A DNA stretch of 64,000 bases from contig NZ_CP048914.1 of the NCBI RefSeq assembly GCF_014023125.1, positions 496,001 through 560,000 on the forward strand, in the 5' to 3' direction. The stretch is from Candidatus Xianfuyuplasma coldseepsis. Its GTDB lineage: Bacteria > Bacillota_I > Bacilli_A > Izemoplasmatales > Izemoplasmataceae. Below the pieces are notes generated by a model, which was not told the DNA's origin, made no database searches, and worked only from the letters and a program-made list of their open reading frames with translations. The position numbers and the translations under genes are program-made. The number at the start of each line of letters is the position of its first letter. Position 1 is the first letter of the stretch. Shown here piece by piece: positions 59,605 through 64,000 of this stretch.

Positions 59605-60906
59605 ATGATTGGTATAGTATTGTTAATCATAGGGTTAACGGGTGTTAACGGATTTTTTGCTGCATCCGAGATGGCGTTGGTTTCGATTAGTCCTAGCCAA
59701 CTCTATAAAATGAAGCGACAAGGTGTAAAACACATAGATTCATTGGAACTAGTAACGAAAGATTCTACACGATACTTGTCCACAATCCAAGTGGCAATTA
59801 CGTTCGCGGGATTCTTATCCAGTGCATTTGCTGGAAGTTCTCTCAGTGGTCGTTTCGTCACATGGTTCTCAACGCTTGGAATTACCGTATCAAACGAAGT
59901 AATGGTGGTTGTTATCACCTTGATTTTATCGTATTTTATACTTGTATTTGGGGAACTGGTTCCCAAACGGATTGCCCTTGCCAAATCTAAATCCTTTGCC
60001 TTATTTAGTGCTCCGATTATTAAATATGTTATGATGTTGCTTCGCCCCTTTGTCTGGTTATTGTCCTTGTCTACATCGTTTGTTTTACGGCTCTTTGGCT
60101 TTGCTAAAAAAACATCCACAACGCCAATTACCGAAGCGGATGTAAAAGAAATGATTGTATATGGACATATTAAAGGGTTGTACCCATCAGAAGAAAAAGT
60201 AATGTTGGAACGAATCTTTCAACTCGATGACTTAACTGCAGGTATGATAATGACACCTATGCAAGAAATAGTATCGCTAGATTTGGATGATTTATCGGAT
60301 GAAGCAGTTAGTACTGTTGTATCATCACGCTTTTCACGTATTCCCGTGTTTAAAGGGAATAAAACGGCAATTCAAGGATATCTTCTTGTCAAAGATATCT
60401 TGTTACGATTGGATGATCAAAAACTAGAAGAAATTGAGTTAAAACCACACATTAGACAACCTCTAATCATTGATAAAAACGTAACCATAAATATCCTATT
60501 ATCGCAAATGCGAGATTTATCGATTCATATGGCCTTCATTGTCAATAAAGATGGACTAACGATCGGTATCGTTACCCTAGAAGACATTATGGAAGAAATT
60601 GTTGGGAATATCTATGATGAACACGACGATGACCATTTAAAAGAAACCTATCAAGAGCGTCTTACGTACATTATTGAGGGATCAATGACATTGGGTGAGG
60701 TCGAACATAAGATTGGTCATACGATTGGTGTGTCATCTCCAAAAACATCTAGAATATCGCAACTTATCAAAGACTCTTTAGGCTTTCTTCCTGAGCAAGG
60801 AGAGACTGCGAAGGTGCAATTTCCTCACGGTACATTTGAAGTTTTACGTGTGCAAAATATGGACATAACTCAAGTTCGATTGATCGTTCAATCATCAGAA
60901 GCATAA
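59605..60906 (+). CDS. CNNM/CorC-type membrane protein with CBS pair
   Basis: A 433-residue protein: an N-terminal DUF21 membrane domain (about 1-190; GVNGFFAASEMALVSISPSQL, TIQVAITFAGFLSSAFAGSSL, VFGELVPKRIALAKS), a pair of CBS domains (about 205-335; GMIMTPMQEIVSLD, FSRIPVFKGNKTAIQGYLLVKDIL, GIVTLEDIMEEIVGNIYDEHDDD) and a C-terminal CorC_HlyC domain. The family (TlyC, CorC, YhdP) exports Mg2+ or Na+ and binds ATP/Mg2+ in the CBS pair. GAAGGAGTG favours the ATG at 59605 over a TTG just before. Confidence 0.92.
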   Translation: MIGIVLLIIGLTGVNGFFAASEMALVSISPSQLYKMKRQGVKHIDSLELVTKDSTRYLSTIQVAITFAGFLSSAFAGSSLSGRFVTWFSTLGITVSNEVMVVVITLILSYFILVFGELVPKRIALAKSKSFALFSAPIIKYVMMLLRPFVWLLSLSTSFVLRLFGFAKKTSTTPITEADVKEMIVYGHIKGLYPSEEKVMLERIFQLDDLTAGMIMTPMQEIVSLDLDDLSDEAVSTVVSSRFSRIPVFKGNKTAIQGYLLVKDILLRLDDQKLEEIELKPHIRQPLIIDKNVTINILLSQMRDLSIHMAFIVNKDGLTIGIVTLEDIMEEIVGNIYDEHDDDHLKETYQERLTYIIEGSMTLGEVEHKIGHTIGVSSPKTSRISQLIKDSLGFLPEQGETAKVQFPHGTFEVLRVQNMDITQVRLIVQSSEA

Positions 60907-60965
60907 CACATCATCTTTGATGCAAAAAATCAATAATTTTACTTCTGTAAGATGATCGTAATATG

Positions 60966-60971
60966 CTATAA
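60966..60971 (+). promoter_or_regulatory. -10 box before the twin small membrane genes
   Basis: TATAAT lies about 26-35 bases before the GTG start candidates of the first small gene. Confidence 0.5.
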
Positions 60972-61000
60972 TAAAGATTGATAAAAGGGGCGTGAAGGTC

Positions 61001-61216
61001 GTGAAAGTAATACTAATTGTCTATGCTGTTATCAGCATTATTATCCAACTACTTGTTGGTGAATTGACAGGATTGGGACAAGGAAGTCTTGGTTTATTAA
61101 CATTTCTCTTTCTTGTTGAAATCGATCCCCGTTTTCGTTTCCGTTTCATAATTCCCAATATCAAAGAACGACGTATTCAAGATCAAACAAAGGAGACAAC
61201 TCATGAACAAAGTTAA
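61001..61216 (+). CDS. Small membrane protein, twin copy 1
   Basis: A protein of about 71 residues with two hydrophobic segments flanking GELTGLGQGSLGLLTFLFLVEIDPRF, and a basic/polar tail. GTG codons at 60992 and 61001 are both in frame; AAAAGGGG is better spaced for 61001, but this is uncertain. It overlaps copy 2 by 14 bases. Function unknown. Confidence 0.65.
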   Translation: MKVILIVYAVISIIIQLLVGELTGLGQGSLGLLTFLFLVEIDPRFRFRFIIPNIKERRIQDQTKETTHEQS

Positions 61217-61385
61217 AATTGTACTATACGCTTTAATCGCAATCGGATTTCAAGTTGGACTCGGATACCTGACTGGAAAAGGACAGGGTGGTATTGGGAT
61301 GCTAACGTTCTTGATTATTATGGAGTTGGATCCAAACTATAGTTTTACCTATTTACTGGAACATAAAGATAAAAATAAGAAATGA
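61203..61385 (+). CDS. Small membrane protein, twin copy 2
   Basis: A 60-residue paralogue of the upstream protein: GYLTGKGQGGIGMLTFLIIMELDPNY aligns with GELTGLGQGSLGLLTFLFLVEIDPRF, and both start with a hydrophobic helix. AAAGGAGACAAC lies before the ATG. The pair looks like a local duplication and may form a heterodimer; no family recognised. Confidence 0.7.
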   Translation: MNKVKIVLYALIAIGFQVGLGYLTGKGQGGIGMLTFLIIMELDPNYSFTYLLEHKDKNKK

Positions 61386-61410
61386 ACCACTGCTGGTTCA
61401 TTTTTATTTT
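61383..61410 (+). terminator. Terminator after the twin small genes
   Basis: TGAACCA pairs with TGGTTCA around CTGC, followed by a T-rich tract. Confidence 0.75.
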
Positions 61411-61467
61411 ATGATAGTAAATCCCCTGTGGTATAATATAACATAGATAATTTGTAAAGGTGATACT

Positions 61468-64000
61468 ATGCCCACAAAAAGAACTCTAAACGAGCAAAAT
61501 TCAGTAAAATTCTTTAACACTTCCATCAATACGATGGATGATGGTGTTGGGATTCTACAAATAAACCGTCAATCAAACATGGTTATGTTTGATTTTAATG
61601 CGGTTCTTTTGTTTCGTTTTGATGGGTTGTATGCCGACGTTGAGTATGCTGTTCATCACAATAATATTCCTCGTGATTTTCAACAAATTCTACAAAAGAT
61701 ATTAACATCAACGTTACATCGAGAGTTTAATGTCGAATATTCTCATATAATTGAAGATGTGGACTATCAATTCAACATCAAACCAGAACAAACAAATGAA
61801 GATATGATAACTTGTACTGTGTTTTGTTACAACAAGTTACTAGAAACCGAAGAACACATTGATATGTTTGGTGATGTTGTTGGATCTGGATTAAGTATGT
61901 TTGCCGGTTCGACCTGGTGGCATGATTATGACAAAGGATCTGAATACTTCTACTCCTCGGATGTTAGTCCGAAGATTCTTGGTATCCCTCTAGCAACTAA
62001 CAAAATGTATCAAGTCTCTGAATTTGGAAATGTACGTGATAAAGGACGGATTGTCTCGGAATTGTATGATGAAAGCATTGAACATGAAATTATGGCATTC
62101 CGTAATCTTCGCGACAATAAAACCGACTATTTCGCAGCGCGAACTCCCGTAGTAACAAAGGACGATAAAATTGTATGGGTTGAAGCATATGGGAAATGCT
62201 TATTACGATATCCCGATGGCACTCCTCGCTTTGTCATTGCAATCGATATTTACCTCACCGATATTTATGAAGAAAAAATTCAACTCGAACTGATTACTAG
62301 TTTAATTGATAAAGGTTTAATCAATTCAAACGTTGGTATTTGGTATCATCAGCGTCACTATTTGGAAGGAAAATATTACTTCACAAAATCCTATCAAACA
62401 CTCATGTCTAGTGAACGAACGTATAAAGATGAAACGATAACTGATATCTTAGATGATCAAATCAAACGAATGAAGGCTGATGGTCGAGGATATGAGAAAT
62501 ATCTCCATGAGTTCCGATCTCTTCATAACAGCATCTATATGGACGGAATTGACAAATATAAAATTGTTATTCCAAACTATAAGGATGCCAACACATTTAA
62601 CTGGATTGAAATCCGTGGTACGGTCATTGAACGGGATGACGAGGGACATGTATTATTATTTGTTGGTGTCAATGTTGATGTCACAGAGTCCTTTCTTCGC
62701 AATCGCGAACTAGAACGACTGCGAATCATGAATGAACGGTTAACACTAGCAGAGAATTTAGCCGTGCAAACTCGAGGATTAATGGTATGGTATCATGAAA
62801 TTGAGCCGAGTCAATTTAACCAAAGGATTTATGGAAACGAAATGTTTCAACGACAACTGGGCGTGAAACGAACGGATGATGGCAACATCGACTTACATCA
62901 GCTTTGGCATACGCTTCTGAATGATAGTCCAGAAGCGATTCAAATGAATCAAGAACTCAAACAACGTTTTAATGACATCTATCGCAATAAGATTTCATCA
63001 TTTCAAAATATTGTTGCCAAACATAAAAACATGGATACAGGTGAAATCAAATATATTGAACACTCTTGTGAAATTGCAGAATATCATACCGATGGCAGTA
63101 TAAAACTCCTCGGTGGAATTCTTCTTGATGTCACAAAACAAGTACTAAATCAGCAGCGGATTCAATATCTTGCCGATTACGATACGCTAAGTGATTTATA
63201 CAATCGTAATTACTTTGAGCGATACATTGATGAACGTTTACCCGATACGTACTCCATCTTGATTTTTGACTTGGATGGGTTGAAATTAATCAATGATGCG
63301 TTTGGTCACATCGAAGGTGATCGAATCATCAAACAACTAGCACAATTCTTAAAAAACACATTCTCTGATGCGTTGTTTATTGCACGTATCGGCGGAGACG
63401 AATTTGCCGTACTTACGGAGGATGTCGATTTTGATCGTGTTACCGATAAAGCCAATCAACTAGAAGCGGCGATTGATGCGTTTAATAATGAGTCCGATAT
63501 TGAAATGAATGTCAGTAAGGGTGGAAAACAAGTCATCAACAATGACCTGACTTTCGAAAGAGCTTTTATTCAAGCTGAGAATATTATGTATCGGCGCAAA
63601 TTAAACAATCGATCATCCCGCAAATCCAAAGTATTGGAATCCTTGATGGAAACCTTAAATGGTATCACCGGTGAAACCAAGGAGCACTGTGAACGAGTCA
63701 GCACCTTAGCGGAACAAACAATGCGTGGATTACATCGTATACGTTCGAGTGAGATTGAAGATATTAATTTACTGGGTATGGTACACGATATCGGTAAAAT
63801 CACAATCCCTGATGGATTATTAAATAAACCAGGCAAATTAACAGACAGTGAATTTGAAATCGTGAAAAAGCACTCGGAAGCGGGGTACAAAATCATACGT
63901 AATATAACGTCAAGTGATGACGTTTGTGATGGCGTATTGTTCCATCATGAACGATTTGATGGTGGTGGCTATCCCCAAGGTTTAAAGGGCGAAGATATTC
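61468..64000 (+). CDS. PAS-GGDEF-HD-GYP cyclic-di-GMP protein (cut by right window edge)
   Basis: The frame is open from the ATG at 61468 (AAAGGTGAT upstream) to the window end, 844 codons. It has no membrane segment. Three to four PAS-like modules precede the output: markers are STWWHDYDKG near 155, VGIWYHQRHY near 290 and LMVWYHEIEP near 440, each ending in a (V/L)-x-x-(V/I)-D-(V/I)-T-like strand. Then comes a diguanylate cyclase domain starting YDTLSDLYNRNYFERY, with IGGDEFAV at about 641-648, and an HD-GYP phosphodiesterase domain with HDIGK at 773-777 and HHERFDGGGYP at 826-836. Both active-site motifs look intact, so it may both make and break cyclic-di-GMP. The last HD-GYP residues lie outside the window. 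Confidence 0.92.
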   Translation, partial: MPTKRTLNEQNSVKFFNTSINTMDDGVGILQINRQSNMVMFDFNAVLLFRFDGLYADVEYAVHHNNIPRDFQQILQKILTSTLHREFNVEYSHIIEDVDYQFNIKPEQTNEDMITCTVFCYNKLLETEEHIDMFGDVVGSGLSMFAGSTWWHDYDKGSEYFYSSDVSPKILGIPLATNKMYQVSEFGNVRDKGRIVSELYDESIEHEIMAFRNLRDNKTDYFAARTPVVTKDDKIVWVEAYGKCLLRYPDGTPRFVIAIDIYLTDIYEEKIQLELITSLIDKGLINSNVGIWYHQRHYLEGKYYFTKSYQTLMSSERTYKDETITDILDDQIKRMKADGRGYEKYLHEFRSLHNSIYMDGIDKYKIVIPNYKDANTFNWIEIRGTVIERDDEGHVLLFVGVNVDVTESFLRNRELERLRIMNERLTLAENLAVQTRGLMVWYHEIEPSQFNQRIYGNEMFQRQLGVKRTDDGNIDLHQLWHTLLNDSPEAIQMNQELKQRFNDIYRNKISSFQNIVAKHKNMDTGEIKYIEHSCEIAEYHTDGSIKLLGGILLDVTKQVLNQQRIQYLADYDTLSDLYNRNYFERYIDERLPDTYSILIFDLDGLKLINDAFGHIEGDRIIKQLAQFLKNTFSDALFIARIGGDEFAVLTEDVDFDRVTDKANQLEAAIDAFNNESDIEMNVSKGGKQVINNDLTFERAFIQAENIMYRRKLNNRSSRKSKVLESLMETLNGITGETKEHCERVSTLAEQTMRGLHRIRSSEIEDINLLGMVHDIGKITIPDGLLNKPGKLTDSEFEIVKKHSEAGYKIIRNITSSDDVCDGVLFHHERFDGGGYPQGLKGEDI

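Noticed and set aside
1-64000. Mycoplasma-type code with TGA as Trp
   Set aside because: Several firmly identified genes end at TGA with immediate overlap of the next ATG (ATGA), for example pncA/pncB and mnhE/mnhF/mnhG, so TGA is a stop.

Overview
The window is a continuous stretch of AT-rich bacterial chromosome with tightly packed genes, strong AGGAGG-type ribosome binding sites, TATAAT -10 boxes and many U-tailed hairpin terminators. Genes end at TAA, TAG and TGA, so the standard bacterial code is used. The gene set fits a free-living, saline-adapted, fermentative member of the Bacillota/Mycoplasmatota, perhaps near Izemoplasma or Haloplasma. It includes several small lipoproteins plus an Lgt-like enzyme, a deoxynucleoside kinase, single-gene salvage enzymes, many cation transporters, and no respiratory chain. 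The lineage is an inference from gene content only; no rRNA is present. One tRNA, Pro(GGG), is encoded. I see no insertion sequence, prophage, CRISPR array or broken gene. No gap between genes exceeds 300 bases; the longest (about 230 and 200 bases) hold the promoters and leaders listed.

Layout. 1-8 kb: the end of an MFS transporter, then a 2342-residue protein on the minus strand with a CvpA-like membrane anchor and a long ectodomain of about 17 clear (20 or more with degenerate copies) units of roughly 90-95 residues. 8-13 kb: GMP reductase, a small split-barrel-like protein, an ArsR/permease/thioredoxin metalloid cluster, an ammonium transporter with a terminator in its leader, and a cupin. 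13-18.6 kb: two membrane proteins and a minus-strand operon pncA-pncB-zwf-cyclase, linking NAD salvage to NADPH production. 18.7-21.7 kb: GH13 glucosidase plus GPH sugar symporter. 21.7-25.8 kb: uppP, exonuclease III, SelO and a GltD-like flavoenzyme lacking its iron-sulfur domain. 26-33.8 kb: a beta-propeller/thioredoxin lipoprotein, a second split-barrel protein, a MacB-like ABC exporter, a DUF1295 membrane enzyme, acylphosphatase and a ketopantoate reductase family protein.

33.8-39.7 kb: a YfcC-type carrier, then a seven-gene Na+/H+ antiporter operon whose order (E, F, G, MbhD, MbhE+B, C, D) copies the membrane arm of archaeal Mbh hydrogenase. It has neither MrpA nor hydrogenase genes. 39.8-44.7 kb: tRNA-Pro, a lipoprotein, YjbQ, a YcaQ-type glycosylase and a GH3 beta-glucosidase. 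44.7-49.6 kb: nucleoside salvage and P-loop genes, a CPBP protease, an Lgt-like enzyme, and a membrane protein/XRE regulator pair. 49.6-57.5 kb: a lipoprotein, a serine hydrolase, a heliorhodopsin behind an MFS transporter, a TrkH/KtrB potassium transporter, a NERD-like membrane protein and a GH16 glucanase lipoprotein under a LacI-type palindrome. 57.5-64 kb: a DUF3159 protein, a CPA2 antiporter, a CNNM/CorC protein, twin tiny membrane proteins, and a PAS-GGDEF-HD-GYP protein cut by the right edge.

Taken together, the genes show an organism that degrades beta-glucans and alpha-glucosides (GH16, GH3, GH13 with a symporter), salvages nucleosides and nicotinamide, manages Na+, H+, K+ and NH4+ across its membrane, and probably senses light through heliorhodopsin. 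The strongest leads for something new are the giant CvpA-anchored repeat protein, the hydrogenase-free Mbh-like antiporter, and the heliorhodopsin locus.
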